64,000 bases of DNA from Xenopus tropicalis (Eukaryota > Chordata > Amphibia > Anura > Pipidae): positions 102,142,829 to 102,206,828 of the forward strand of contig NC_030677.2 of the NCBI RefSeq assembly GCF_000004195.4. The letters run 5' to 3'. The notes under the pieces are model-generated. The model did not search any database and was not told the DNA's origin. It saw nothing but the letters and a program-made list of their open reading frames with translations. Shown here piece after piece: positions 12,739 to 26,852 of this stretch. Made by a program: the position numbers and the translations under genes. Within the stretch, counting starts at the first letter, position 1. Every line of letters begins with the position of its first letter.

Positions 12739-13950
12739 ACTACTTGAGGTTCCATTGTGAATAACGTTTCACATAGTTTCATTTGTTTTGCCCCTCTTTA
12801 GATTAATTAAAGTTAAAGATAAAAAAAAAGATAGTTAAAAACTTAAAGATAGTTAAAAAAACATTTAGCCTGCAATAGTACAAGCTCACTGTCTGGGGTA
12901 GAAAGGAAGCATTTATCCCAAATGCCACCAAAAATTGTTTTTAGATCTCCCGATCTGGGCCCCTTTTAAGGTATAGCCCTACAGATTTGAAACCTCTGTT
13001 TTTATAATGTGCATTTTATGTGTTGTTTGTAATGAAAGGAGGAGTTCAGTTAGTGAGTTGTATAACTGTTGGCATGCAGAACCAATTCCTGTTTTCCTTC
13101 TGATGTTCAACACTATGTAACATTCTGAAGTAACCCTGCTCCTCCTAATTTGTGGCGCTGGAAGTAGAGCTGTCTGTTATGTAAGAAGGGGGGATTTTGT
13201 GCTGGAATAATATTGTCAGTATTAATTGTATGTCTTTATAGTGCATATATACTGTATAGTTGTGGGAAGGAATTTAGTATATTGTATTTATGTAGAAAAA
13301 TGAAGATTTTATGCTAAATATTTTACCAAGTATATCAGATGCTGTTGATTTTTTTTTTTTTGTTTCTCTTTGTTTTGGTTCAGGCACCCTTTGAGGTCCA
13401 ACCCTTGTTTAGCCCCCCCCCTTCACTTATTTTAGCTCATTACAAGGTTACAAATATATGAAAAGAATATTCTATCAGCTAGTGAGTCTAGTTCCAATAA
13501 TATCTATAAATATCTTCAAATAGGTTTTCACTCCAACTTAACGTACAAGATTGACTTCTACTGTCTAGAAGAGCAAACCGACATTCTTTCCAAACCACCC
13601 TAATAGGCCTTTAGGCCGGGATCCCCATTCACCATTCTTGGTCACCGTAGGGTGACCAGACTCACAGTGTAATATAATATAGCATATTTTACCTGGGGCA
13701 CATACTAATGATTTTTCTGTGTCCTGTATTTAGTTGTGTGTTTACTCAACCCACTGTCTTCATATCTCAGACAGTGGACTTGGATTTTGCGTTTTGTGAC
13801 AAATCACAAACTAACAATGAGGAAAGAACTCTATAAATGACTATATATAAAAATAAGGATTATACAGACACCCTATAATGACTATGACAGACCTAGACTA
13901 AAGTTTTTTAAGAGTTCATTAAGAAAATGTTTGTTTTTTTAGTTGATGGA
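12739..13950. other. Non-coding DNA
   Basis: AT-rich with T-, C- and A-homopolymers (about 13350, 13412, 12820). No gene or clear repeat family recognised. Confidence 0.6.
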
Positions 13951-14690
13951 GTTTAGGGATGCACCAAATTCTAGTCCTTAGGGATGCACCAAATCCTCTA
14001 TTTCGGGATTTTCCGAACCCCAATCCTTCATGAAAGAGTTGGCCAAATACAGAACCGAATCCGAACTTAGGGGTTACTGAGACTGTGCTTTCCATGTTAT
14101 GTGATGAAACGTAACGTGATTTTAAAGGAACAGTAACACCAAAAAATGAAAGAGCTTTAAAGTAATAAAAATATAATGCACTGTTGCCCTGCACTGGTAA
14201 AACTGGTGTGTTTGCTACAGTAACACTACTATAATTTATATAATAAGCTGCTGTGTAGCCACGGGGGCAGCCGTTCAAGCTGGAAAAAAGGAGAAAAGGC
14301 ACAGGTTACATAGCAGATAACAGATAAGTTCTGTAGAATACAATAGTGTTTTATCTGTTATCTGCTATGTGCCTGTGCCTTTTCTCCTTTGAATGGTTGC
14401 CTCCATGGCTACATAGCAGCTTATTTATATAAATTATAGTAGACTTTCTGAAGTAAACACACAACTTTTACCAGTGCAGGGCAGCAGCACATTATATTTT
14501 AGTTACTTTTATACACTTTCATTTTTTGGTGTTACTGTTCCTTTAAGGATTCACATTCATTTAGGCCAGGCGCATGGATTTGGCCAAATCCAAATCTTGC
14601 TAAAAAAGACTGAATCTTGGCCTTATTTTCCTTTTCTCAAAAATGTTCTTCCTAAATCCTTGTGTAATATTGGAATCTGAAATCTATCTT
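13951..14690. repeat. hAT-like repeat with TAGGGATGCACCAAAT start, interrupted
   Basis: TAGGGATGCACCAAAT occurs at about 13951 and again at about 13978, followed by sequence like FRACTIONS of ATTC/CGAAT-rich hAT-type repeats known in vertebrates. The repeat resumes after 14546 with ATTTGGCCAAATCCAAATC. Borders are approximate. Confidence 0.5.
14122..14546. mobile_element. TTAA-flanked MITE with central hairpin (copy 2)
   Basis: Ends AAAGGAACAGTAACACC / GGTGTTACTGTTCCTTT with TTAA on both sides. The interior folds on itself (GCAGATAACAGATAA ... TTATCTGTTATCTGC). It sits inside a hAT-like repeat. Confidence 0.85.
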
Positions 14691-17084
14691 AAATTTACAT
14701 GAAGGTTGGATGCGATTGGCCACATGAAGAAAACATCTGACTGGGGATAAGACGATGCTACAGCAGGGAATAATCTTGGCATAACTGTATTTTATATTAA
14801 TATTTGAATTGCATCAATCAAAACTAAGTACTGATTAAATGTTACTGTTGTTGCAGTGGTGTAACTTTGCAGCTGTGTTAGTAAATACTTATTATCTAAT
14901 GCATAATCATATATGTGGGACTTCCTACATAGTTACATGCTTGGCAAATTCTCAACTGGAGGTTTTACAATCCCTGGTCTGTACTGATCAGTCCTAGAGG
15001 GACCCTGGGTCTCTCTTCTGCATGGAGGAGACATAACTGTATAGTCTGCTGCTACCCTGCCTAATTATTATCCCACAGAGCCACATATCCTTTCAGTTAC
15101 CACTGCCCTGTCTGTATCCGGCAAGGTTCTTTTAGGTCTAATTAAGAACAGAGGTCAGACTTCAAAGAAAGAGCGGGATCTGTAAAATTAGACTAGAGAA
15201 GTGAGACTTGCAAGCTGGGGGATGGGAGGTGTTATTTTTAACAAATGTTCTTCAGAAAAAGGTACAGCTATGTAGTTTTAGCAGATGACTTAGTGAATAT
15301 GTTCATTGAGCCAAATACATTTTAAAGGATTTATAAAGAGCTGAAAGATTTTCCTAAAAGCATGTTATACAAATAAAGAAATTATTGGCTGGAAAAGAAT
15401 ACATTCGTAAATTATATGATATTTTAAGCTTTGCTGGGGCAGGGACTGATGTTAGAAATGTATACTCTCTGTAAATCACTGTGGACTATGTCAGCCCTAT
15501 ATTAATAAAGAATAATAATATTATGGATATGCTATAATGAAAAAATGAAAAGTAAAAAGAGAAAATATTTGGGACAATTGGGAGAGAGGAATAGCAAAAG
15601 GGAATACAGAGCATAAGTGAGGTTTTCAAGGGAGAGACTTTATAGAGAAGTAGAAAGTGTTAAAAAAAAGATAAAAAGTCTAAACGTAATTCATAGGAAA
15701 AGGCTATAAAAATTGGGTATGAGTTTATAGGAAGATGATCAACTATGCAATAGAAAAACAGCATTCGTATTATAGAAAATTATTAGCAGAACAAAGCATT
15801 TAAAGCTGGCCACAGTTCTTACATGTTCTCAAGTCATCTTTAAAATAAATAGTGCATATTTAGCTGCTGACGTACCTGCTGTTTTGCTAGTCCTCTGGCA
15901 TGTCACTGCACCTGATACCTGGGAAGGGTGTTTTTGTGGATGAATTAGCAAAAGATGCCTTTCCGTTTGTAGCCTGCTGATCCTGAAGTTTTAGAGGATC
16001 TGTTCCCTGGAAGGATTTTTTAGAAAAAGGAATCTGTATGGGTTCATATTCTTTTTTTGGCTGCTTCTTGGTAAAGTAGAAAAAAAAGCACCGTTGACCT
16101 CACATAATTAAAGGGGGCTGTTTATAAAGAGGCACTCCCCTACAGTAGCCTGTATGTTCTTGTTTTATTTCTTACTAGTGTCATTTAAAAAAAAGCAACA
16201 GAGGAGGAGGGAGATAGTAACCTATAGGTTTCCAGATGGGCCTGCAACAAATTACTTTACATTGCATTCATCTTGCCTCTGGCAGCAAAGGGGTTAAGTT
16301 GCCACAGGGGCAGTGGGCATGACTGATGTTAACAAGGTAGGTGTGGCTTAAGGTGGCTACACCCCCAGTGGTACACCTCTGTTAAAGCAGCAGCTATCCT
16401 GGCATGCAGTTTAAGCCATTCTATAAAGCAATCCAATATGCAACTTTGCCATTAAAGGGTAAAAAGGAAATTGCTAAGAAGCGAGCCAAATATTTGGAAA
16501 TCATACTGTATTTGTGCCAACATTTTATAACTCGTTAAGAGTTGGGGGGAAAGCATGTTTAAGAACAGTGACAAAGCATGCTTTGTTAACAAGATCCTGC
16601 TCAAAAGCACCTAGACTAGCATAATGGGGCACGTAAAAGTTTTCATTTTATTGCTGAACTTCCCACAGGGTTATACATATGCTCTTTCTTTTAATTAGAA
16701 GTGAACTGTTAATTTAGCCACACTGTGTGAAACCGGCAGCTGCTATGTGACAGTCTAGGCTCATTTTTTTGGCACCAAATTATGCGTGTGACAGTTTTAC
16801 TGAGGCTTACACAAACGCTTGTGTTAGAGCACTCAGGCTTTTCTAATGGCTGACTTTGCCTTTTGCTTTACAGCTGTAATATGGTTACCAGGTGACGTTG
16901 CACACTTGTGCATTTGTAAGTGCTCCACTGTCCTCAAGTGGTGGAATCTGTGAATAACTTCATTTTAATTTTCATTCTGTAAATCAGTAGATGATTTCTC
17001 AAAGCTGAAAATATTTTCCATGAATTTGTAACACAGATAAGGGTATATAAACTATTAATTCCGTTCAGCTAAAAAATATTTGTA
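14691..17084. other. Non-coding DNA
   Basis: No exon, RNA gene or well-bounded repeat recognised on either strand. Confidence 0.6.
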
Positions 17085-18035
17085 CCTATTCCCGCAAGTG
17101 TATAGTGGTACTGGTAAAAACTGAATGGTCAATGCAGCAATGCACCGTGCTAGTGCAAACAGGGCAAGCCCTTAGTTTAGGGTGACCAAATCACTTAAAA
17201 ATTCAGGGACACATCTAGAAAATCCAGATAGAAGGGCTGAACAGATTGCAATGAAATGTAAATGCAATCAGTGCAGCCCTGAACATGCATTTTGTTAGAT
17301 GTGTCCCTGAATTTTCAAGTGATCTAGTAACCCTTGTTTATTAAGTAAATAGAATTCCACATTCAAGAAAAAGCCAAAGACAAAGGCAGTGTGGGCAGTT
17401 TATTGTTTAGGAGTGAGAAATTGCACTGTGTGAGACTACCCTAAGAATAGAGGTGGTACATCACAATGTAACAGTTTGCATCCAGAAAGACAAGGAATAG
17501 AATGACCATGACCTTTTAAAAGACAATATGAAATACAAAACACCAGTGGAAAAAATAGTTGCAATATATGCAGTGTTTACTTTCCAATTAGTATTACAAA
17601 GATGCAAAGGTTTTCAATGACTCATTTGCTACTGGAAAAAAATATACATTTTTATAGTTTGTGCCTACGCACTAGGTAGGTATTTAACATTTCTAATGGA
17701 AAAGTAACAAAAAACAAAAGAACAAAAGAAAACTTCAAGAACAAGCTAGTATTAAAAAAGTTATTTTTGCAAATAAACCTTGCGGTGTCTAATGAACAAT
17801 AATATATTGCAAAAGTGTTTTCTTTCTTAATTCTGTCAATTTTAATTTAAAGACATATTTTATATTCCCATGAGTGTGTAGTGTGTACAAGTGTAAACAG
17901 ATTGGTCACTGCAGCAAGGCACCATGCTAGTGCTAACAGAGTAATGTTTCAGTTTGAGTAAGTATTTAAGTAAGTAGCATTCCAAAATAAAGAAATAGTA
18001 AGTGTGGGCAGCTTTTTTAGGGAGTGGAGGGCCAT
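17085..18035 (+). repeat. Diverged direct duplication, one copy carrying a foldback insertion
   Basis: Copy 1 (17085-17177 plus 17337-17420) and copy 2 (17866-18035) share the order GTGTA-TAGTG, CACTGCAGCAA-GGCACC-TGCTAGTGC, AAGTA-ATAG-ATTCC and AGTGTGGGCAG. Copy 1 alone is interrupted by a foldback at 17178-17336 with arms ATCACTTAAAAATTCAGGGA / TCCCTGAATTTTCAAGTGAT. Confidence 0.7.
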
Positions 18036-21000
18036 TAAAATGTACAGTAGAGAGAGGAAAATATAGTTTTTGTTTTGCATAGGAAAAAAGGACAAGCATG
18101 AGTAGGAGGAGGGCCTGATATAAGTGTGGAGTCCCAATACAAATTTTGCACTAGGGCCCACAACCCTCTAGTGAAGCCATTGAAAGGAACGAAGCAAAAA
18201 TTGAGTCAAGTAGGTCATATTATACACATCTATGGTAGCAGCTCATGCCCTGTGAGGACCCCATGAACATGGTGACACACTTGATCCTCTAGGAGGCTAG
18301 CCAGCCAGAACTATTTAGGTCTGTGCTCCAGCAGAGATAGTGTGTGGTTAGTAATCCCCAGGAACACCCTCTTGTATGGTGGTTTAGTATTTCTACTGGT
18401 ATGCTCAAAGCATCAAAGTATTACAGTTCAGCAATGCCAGACCATACAGTGAATGCACCCAAATCAGGAACCCGTGCTGTGCTTGGAAACACCAACTTGC
18501 CCCTTGCTCATCACACCTCCCTCTTGCTCTTCCACCCTATCCCTGTGCGAAATATTTCCCCTGATACCCATGTTACAAAAAAGCGAAGAAGAGTTGGGGG
18601 TAGGAGCAGTAAGGAGTGGTGACAAGCTACAGAATGGCCAGAATTTTGGGTTGGCATGTGGAAAAGTATGTGCCCAGTGCCCCCACTGTTGTGCACTGTG
18701 CACGTGACTCTTCTGCTTACACCTAGTTCTGGCCCTGCAGTTTAACAATACCACCCTTTTGCGAAGAGCCACATGTAACACATTTTAGCAGCTGTGGCAG
18801 GCAGGGGCGCCTTAATGCCACCCTAAGGTGGCCCTTTGGATGCCACCCCTAGTCAAAGCATTTCTAAGCTTTGCAGTTTCGCTCTCTGCACTATTTAAAA
18901 TGGACCATGAGGTTACAAGTGGCTGTCATTGCAAAGCGTTTTACTTGAAAGTTTATGTCATATTTCTTCTTATAAAATCACTGTTTCGACTGAACAAAGT
19001 ATTTTATTACAATATACTTTAGTGATAGTATATGCCAGTGGATAATCCTATTAATATTTTTCTAATATAGAAAAAGTGCCCAGTCCGACCCTGTTCATGT
19101 TAACTATGATTGCTTAATCCAGGGAATGTTTCCGATCATCAAGGGGGTCAGGAAGGAATTTCCCACTTGAAGCATAATTGGCACTAGCTTTAGGTTGGGT
19201 TTTTGCCTTCCTCTGGATCAAAACAGTGAATATATGATAATATATTTTAAGTTTTATTTGTCACAGCAGTGGTAGGACCTTGCCAGAGTACTGCACAGGT
19301 AATTTTAGCAGAGGGAGAAAGGAGGTTCTCTCCTGTGACCCCACGGTTGATTGATAGATACAGACGCTACTACTGTTCGTGCTAGGTGACAGCCTGCTTG
19401 GATTTCCTATCATTGAGACACTGCAGATCCAGGACCGGCAGCAGGGCTGCTGAACTTCTCTTATGGTTGGTAATGCAGCTCCTGCTGGTAGCAGAGTTTG
19501 GGGCCATCCTCTCTGTAGGTAGAGGCAGTCTAATACTCATTCAAGTCTTCAGCGAGTTAGAATGACCTCTTATGGAATTATGGCTTTAGAATATTGCCTT
19601 GGGTTAGCCTGGCAAGGTCCTATTTATTTGATAAAATGTAAATAAATGCTGTGGCCATTTTGTCCACCTTTGTCTCCCTGTGTTTCATTAAGGTATGTAA
19701 CAAGGGGGTTCAGTGGGGTGCCTCAAGGCGAAGGGTCATTTGAGGAGTCCCCTTATCATGCTAACACTGCACTGCCACCTTCCCAGTTACCAATATTTCT
19801 TTAAGGCAGTTAGAACTAACTGACTAACCTTAAAATCCTAACTAGTAATATGCAGAAGGGATCAGTATTGCTTTGGCAGGTCTATGCTCTTTGCTGGTGC
19901 TTTTTTAGCAATGATATGCACTGGCCTGGGGAGCATGGTTAGCTATCCTAGAGGGAAATTATCTTCCCCTCCCTATAGGTTTTTTTCTTTTCTATTGACT
20001 AAATTCCTCATCAAGCACTTGTGAGTTCTGGGACAAAAAAAACTAATATCTGCTTCCAGTCACAATTACTGACCATGGGCAAAAAAATCCTTTGCATTGT
20101 GAAATTATCCTTATCTGTACCACATGAACAAAAGGAACACTGAGCATGCTGGGGAAATGGGTGGAACAGGCTTGGAGTTCCAGTCCACCATTATGTGGCT
20201 TTGGTCCCAAGTGCATCTCAGCTTTCCTTAACCATTGGGGTGGGGGGCAACTAATTGGCCCCCACCCCAGGGATTATTCTCTTTTCTTGTTTTTTTTTTA
20301 ATCAAAAACACAATCAAACAAATGTTCAGGTGTGCTCCCCAGAGCTGGTGCAAGATACTGTAAAAAAAATTGGAAAGGTAGGAGGAGCTAGGTTTTCTGA
20401 GCTATTGAGGGGTCCACATGACAAGTGTCAATCCCCTTGTACCTCTGTTGAATCAAGCACCATAATGCACAACTACTTGCCCTTACTAGCGGTCCTGTAG
20501 GTTTCAATTAACCTACCCCAAGTTGCTAATATCCCTAACTGGTGCATATTTGCCTTAGGGGCCCATTAGGGACATTGGAGACAAAACTGCCCATCTCATG
20601 CTATTTCTCATCTCTCATGATCTCATGATCTCATCAGCCCTTAGACAGGAATGGCCTCCCACTACCTGAGTAATCATGTTACTACAGGTCTTTTATCATT
20701 TTATTGAAGCCTGTGTGCTTCGTCACGCAAAGTGCAAAATGTGCTCACTAAGGGGGAAGACACATGGAGCTACTAGTAGAAGCTACTTGTTGTTGCTACT
20801 AAAATAGACAATACTGATCATTTACAGATAATTGTCTCTATGTGTGTTTTAGCAGAGGCAATTCTCAGTTTTGTCTATGGAAGGGTATTTCCTGGAGCTA
20901 AGTAGCAGTGAAAAAGTAGCTGCTACTAGTAGCTGCTACTAGTACCACACAGTGCAAGTATGGGTGCATGACTTAGCTTTAAGAAAGGCCACAAGGCGCA

Positions 21001-21830
21001 CAATGGTCCTGGAATCTTCAGGAACCCCTTAGCAGAAGCTATGGGGAACCTCTTTATCCCCGACCCACCCAGTGGACCACCAAGAAGATCCCGAAAAAAT
21101 GTATGCACCCTCTCTGGGGCTAGGAACTCGTGCCAACCCAGAAGGATATTGCACCAAGATCCATAAGTGCTTAAAAGTGAGTTAAAAAGTGCTTATATGT
21201 ATATGTTATATGTAGCTTATGGAACAATCAGCCCAGGTCTCTGAAAACCCAGATACCTTCTTTCTACACTATTCTCTAAGGTGTGTATTAATCTCCCAAA
21301 GCTCTTTCATTGGTTACTAACACAGATGCTAAATTGCAATGAATTTTGAACAGCCTACCTATAAGTTATCGAATGACATCAGACATCTGATTGGTTGCTA
21401 TGGATAAGTATAGTGGTCTGTAGCAAATGAGCCACAAAATGTACCTTATGTCAATAAAAAAAACTTGTTTACAGATGCTTATAAAGTTATGTGTAGCCTT
21501 GTCCTGGCTGTAGCAGATATAAACAACTGATGCCCTATTCACCAGGTCATGTAAATAAGAGACCAGTAAAGACAAGTTATGTTCTTGTGAACATTTACTG
21601 TAAGAACAACTATCAAACTTAGTAATTATCTTTATTTTTCCTATACACCCTTAGAATGCAGTTATTAGATAATATCTTTAAAGGGTGACATATGATTTTC
21701 TAAAAATAGAAATGACCTTTATGTGAAAAACACTGAGAAGACATTAAAAGGTTCTTAAAGGTTTCGGAAACATATATATATATATATATATATCATATTG
21801 TAACTGTTACGCTTTTAATATTCATTTATT
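18036..21830. other. Non-coding DNA with scattered repeat fragments
   Basis: Apart from the fragment at 19060-19260, only diffuse features: a CTACTAGTAG-rich patch at about 20770-20945 and a GC-richer stretch at 20930-21150 with no coding support. Confidence 0.55.
19060..19260 (+). repeat. Dispersed repeat fragment
   Basis: The stretch GGGGGTCAGGAAGGAATTTC, then TTTTTGCCTTCCTCTGGATC, is one I recognise as common in fish and frog repeats. I cannot name the family. Confidence 0.45.
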
Positions 21831-22149
21831 ACAGATATGGTACCCATTATTCAGAATGCTTGAGACCAGGGGTTTTCCGGTTAAGGGATCTTTCCTTAAT
21901 TTTGATCTCCATAACTTAAATCTACTAAAACATTAAATAAACCCTATAGGCTTGTTTTGTTTACAATAAGGATTGATTTTTTCTTAGTTGGGATCAAGTA
22001 CAAGGTACTGTTTAATAATCACAGAGAAAAAGGAAATCATTTGTAAATATTAGAATTATTTGCTTATAATGGAGTCAATGGGAGATGGCCTTCCCGGAAT
22101 TCTGAATTTTCTGAATAAAGGGTTTCTGGATTATGGATGCAATACCTGT
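21831..22149. repeat. ACAGGTATAGG-family repeat
   Basis: About 320 bp. Starts ACAGATATGGTACCCATTAT and ends GGATGCAATACCTGT, with the diagnostic interior CAAGGTACTGTTTAATAATC. A (TA)n run precedes it at about 21774-21793. Confidence 0.75.
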
Positions 22150-24075
22150 TTGGTCTTTAAATATCACAAACATAGCAGTCAACAATTATTGTGAGCTAAA
22201 GTATACAAATTGTTAGGTATATTTTGGTTATTGTGTGGACTGTGACTCCAGCACTACAAAGCAAAAACGCTCACCATGCTGTTGTGTGTTTTTCGCCTTT
22301 GCCTATGTAGAAGCCACATAGCCCTTTAAGCTTTCATATCACTTTAGGGACCTCCCAGAGAAGAAAATACTCTACCAAGGAAGTAGAATCCTATAGTGGG
22401 ACTCCACATGCGTGTGCAGGAATGCGTGTGCTCCCTGGCTCCTAAGCTCAACAAATAACCCACTAAAGAGCTTGCCCTGACTGGGATACTAAAAAAATAT
22501 ATTTGCCATATCAATTGGGAAGGTTTGAAAACCCTGTTTTGTGAGCCCTGAGCAGGTCCAATTTTTGAAACCTGGACCTACAAGCTGCATTTTTACCAGC
22601 TTGGACCCAGTACATGACCCACAATTACCTTACCAGCAACCTGGCCCGCTACTTGCTGACCACCATTGGAAATTGCTGTTGCTGTAGATTGCAAGTGACA
22701 CCAGCAGAATAAAAAAACAGGAAAACTTGCTAATATTGAGACCATTACTCACAGCCCTGCCGACCTACAGGTATCCACTGAGTACGCAGTCTGATATAGG
22801 GCTCATCAGCATAGGATGTGGTCCTCGCTTGAGGGGTCTCTATTGTCCCAAAGCCCAATCAAACATAAATGTGCTCCTTTTGTGACCTTGCCAAAAAAGA
22901 TCTCAAGGTGTATGGCTAGAACTATGACAACATGTTATATCCCACAGATGGATAGGATAGGGGCATTTTTTTCATCTGCAGTGAACCAGGAAACAGACAA
23001 TTAAGAAACTGTTAAAAAAAAAAAATAATCATTTTGAAAGATCATTTTTAGGCATTTTCTTAATTTGCCCTGTAGACAAAATACATTTTGTTGGGTTCAA
23101 AACAACTAGTATTCATCTTACATGGAAACAACGAAGTATTTTATCTCTCTAGCTCTAACTATTATACTATAAAAAAATCCACTCAGTGGAAGCTTCATAT
23201 ATCTTAACAATCATTATTATTTATTTGTTTCTTCTTACATAACTTTATAAATGTGCTTTCTAAATATGACATATTTTTCTTACTGCAAAAAAAAACCACA
23301 GCCATGATTTTAATAACAGGTTTGCCTGCTCTGAAGTTCCCATCCCACTGGCATTCATTTTAATTGCTGATAAGAAAGCACATGCATCGCCTTAGCTGCT
23401 TACGAGGCAAGTTCTGTAACTTATATGTGATGCATATATTTTTCTACCAGCAATTTATATTGATTCCTGTGGGAAGGGAACTTTGGTCATTTTATCACCT
23501 GGAGAAGATTAAACATGGATGAAATGTCCTATGTGCCATTGCCCTATGAAATTTTTTAGGGGCAGAGGAGCGAAATTCAGAAGTGAGTAAATAAATAGTG
23601 ACTAATGGAAAGACATACATATCTCTAGTATATGTAGCCTACAGCTTCAACCTATTTATGTGTAGTAGATGTTAAACTTATAAGAGCCCTGTCTGTATGA
23701 CAGCTACAGAAGCTTGGGGTCATGCATTCTGAGATATGAATACATTCAAAATTATTAATCCATCTGTCTAGAGGTAAATTTTCTAGAGAGGAATTGTGCA
23801 ATTCATCAAAAATATTTCTTTATGTTTGGATCATTCATGGATTTCCTCATTAACTTTCCAGTAGGTTTGTTAGGCAAAAATGTCCTCTATTTATTAGATT
23901 TATCTAAAACATTTAGAGCTGTACCTGTATATGTGTTTAACTCTTTCATCTTGTCTTATCTTGAAGTTTCAGTCTCCTTCAGAGTTTATCATTCTCAGAC
24001 TATCCAGCAACAACCGTCTTTGGTGAAGTTAGTGTGGTGCAATGGCACTCTCATACTTTATGGGTCTTTGAAGCT
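22150..24075. other. Non-coding DNA
   Basis: No exon or bounded element recognised. A-rich run at about 23013-23023. Confidence 0.6.
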
Positions 24076-24582
24076 TTAAAGGAGAATGCAAGTCAAAATT
24101 TAAAAAGCATACTGCCCAATAGTCCTCCTATTGTTTCGTAAACACGCCACACTTTTGGCTCACCTAATCAAATATTTACTCAGTCACACTTACTTCACAT
24201 TTTCTAGAACAGGCAGCCATCTCTAAAAAGGTATTCTCCCTTCCCTTTCCCTCCTTGCTTCATACTGCACATATGTTTCATCCCCCCCCCCCCCCCTCTG
24301 CCAGATCCGCTTCTGATTGGCTGGTGTGCATGTGTAGCTCAGAACAGGAGACTGGATCAAGTTACACACATGCTCAGAGAATAGGAAGGCTGCCGCTGGC
24401 ACCTACAGGAAGGGGAGAGAGATTTCAGTGATGTCACTGTAGTCTTCACACTGCTGTAGGCTGCCAGTACCATATCTCAGAGAAGCAAGCAGGGATCTGG
24501 GAATTTAGATATGCAGTAAGTACTTAAAAAGAATGCCTTTAGACTTACTTTTAATTTATATTAACCTTTCCTTGTCCTTTAA
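24076..24582. mobile_element. TTAA-flanked element, inverted copy of 7621-8121
   Basis: Starts TTAAAGGAGAATGCAAGTC and ends CTTTCCTTGTCCTTTAA, with TTAA at 24076-24079 and 24579-24582. Much of its body is the reverse complement of 7621-8121. It contains a C homopolymer near 24281-24297. Confidence 0.82.
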
Positions 24583-25341
24583 TTTCTAGTAATTTACTCT
24601 TAAACAGGGTAAAAAAGAAGAGTGTATTGGTACCATACACTTTATTGTTCTACTTGTGCATTACCCCTCTGTACTGTATTGTATAGTTCAGTGTGTTTTG
24701 GTCCTAGTAGTCCAAAAAAAGGTTTGGTATTATTGGGAGCATGGATAGCAAACCAGAGCTGATAATAGAATACCAGACACAAGCTTGGTTTGTTTAAAGC
24801 CTGTGCTACAGATACTATAATGTAGTTCAACTACATGGGTCTCTCTGTCCCTCAGTTGAAAAGCTTTAGTGAACTGAAAAAGAAAAATGGCCTCCAACTT
24901 TGCTCATTAAAGCATTAATGGACAATAAGCTATTTACCTATGTAGCAAAGTGGTAAAACTGGCAAAAAAAGGTTATTTCAGCTCTTACCACCATAATTTC
25001 AATTTTGTCCCTGCTTAATCCGTATTGCATCTTATTATAAGACAAAAACTTTTAGCTATAGATAAAACACATGTTATCAGTTGCCTTTTTAAAGAAAGAA
25101 TATGAACATTCATGGGTAATCAGGGGCATAGTAAGAACAGGCCCTTCCTACATTCTAAATTTGGAAGTTCTGAATGCGACACTTCACTGTAACAGCCTGA
25201 AACGTCAGCCTTATAGAACCCACCCCACTTCCTTAATATTAAAAGACTTTTTTTGGTGCATGGTGACAATTATAATGTAATATGCTTTGTCTCTGGAGAT
25301 ATTTTTAACAGTTTTTTTCCATCCTTTTTAAAACAGGAAAA

Positions 25342-25662
25342 AAGAGCAAACATGGCAAAAAAAAGTGTGAAGGGGTTGCAAATGTTATGTAGAGTCTGCC
25401 AATGTTTTCGGTTTACTCATCTCGCTTTTCTTCTTTATATTTATACACTTAAGAGCAAACATGGCAAAAAAAAGTGTGAAGGGGTTGCAAATGTTATGTA
25501 GAGTCTGCTAATGCTTCGGTTTACTTATCTCACTTTTCTTCTTTATATTTATACACTTAAGAGCAAAAATTGCAAAAAAAGTGTGAAGGGGTTGCAAATG
25601 CTATGTAGAGTCTGCTAATGTTTTCGGTTTACTCATCTCACTTTTCTTCTTTATATGTATTT
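25342..25662 (+). repeat. Three tandem copies of a ~109-bp unit
   Basis: Units start AAGAGCAAACATGGCAAAAA at 25342 and 25451, and AAGAGCAAAAATTGCAAAAA at 25559. Each continues GTGTGAAGGGGTTGCAAATG and ends in CTTTATATTTATACACTT (diverged in the third). The apparent frame across it is repeat-derived. Confidence 0.9.
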
Positions 25663-26852
25663 GCTTTGTGAATGTATTTCAGATTTATATATTGGTAGAC
25701 ATCGGATCTATTGTTTGCTTTGCTGTCTATGTGGTTTTAAATAGTCTGTTCGTGAATAACATTTAGACCTAATTCTTTGTGTCTTTATGGTTCCATAATT
25801 TCAGATTGGGGCATTGCCTCAATATATTATTTTAACAGGTGGGCATATTTATTATGTTGGTGATTTAATATCCTAAATAGACAGTTGTTTACAAATATAG
25901 ACTTTATGAGCAAGGCAATTTTGCAGGTGTTATCAACTCTCCATCTCCTAGAATGAATATGCTATTGATGTTAAAGAGATCAGATGTTTATTCGCCCCTC
26001 CCTCCCTCCCCCTTCTTTCCTGCTTCTAAAATGAGGGCATTTACATTAACAACCAAATAGTGCTATCTCAATTAGAGTCAGTCACTCTGCATTTGCTCGA
26101 AATATTCTTGCTAAAGGATTCAAGACAGGATCAAGGTGAGCTTGTCTTCTTTTCACATTTACATTGCCTTCTCATTGTCCAAAGAAGCCTTTTTATTTTG
26201 ATAACGTTACATAATAATTCAACAATATTGCCCTTGAAATTGCACTATAGGGTTACTGTGTATAACACATCAGCAGCAAAAGGAAGTCTGAGACTATGCC
26301 TGATGAATGGGAATTTTGGCCATCCAGTTAAGGAACCAAAGGAATCAAGTTAAGTAGAGAAGTTGAGGTCCTAGCTAGTTTAAATAAAGAGGATCAATTC
26401 AAAGAAGACCACTGCGCGTTTTGTAGGACAAAAAATACTAGGAATATACTTGGAATATATTTATGAGAAGTAAATTAAGGAGGAAACAAGGGAGGGAAGA
26501 ACAAGACAAAATGAAAAAAATAAGTTGTGAACTGTGAAAGGTCAGTGCATGGTCAGTTAACCACAATCATGCCCTTTGTTCTCAAAACAATTTTAGTAAC
26601 AAAATTAGCCAAGTATTAGCCAAGACAACCAGAATCTTACCTTGCTTATCATTTTTACTACCCATTCGATGCCATAACAGCTAGCAACATTTATTGTGCA
26701 GTCCAATATTTAGGCTTTCTTTAAGGTGGTTTGGAATCCACCTGAAACGCTGAACTGTACTAAAAATATTTAAAGCATTTCTGTGTATTTGAGTGTAGTT
26801 TATTTTGGAGCTTAGAATCCAGTTTCTGCTGAACTGCACCTAGACTGTATAT
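25663..26852. other. Non-coding DNA
   Basis: The frame at 26060-26353 has no domain or splice support. A pyrimidine-rich patch lies near 25995-26020. Confidence 0.55.

Noticed and set aside
13919..14302. 127-codon frame, with a near-copy at 41990-42178
   Set aside because: The shared sequence is the TTAA-flanked MITE, so the apparent conservation is transposon identity, not a gene family.
25342..25662. CRISPR-like array
   Set aside because: Units are contiguous 109-bp tandem copies without spacers, in a vertebrate genome.
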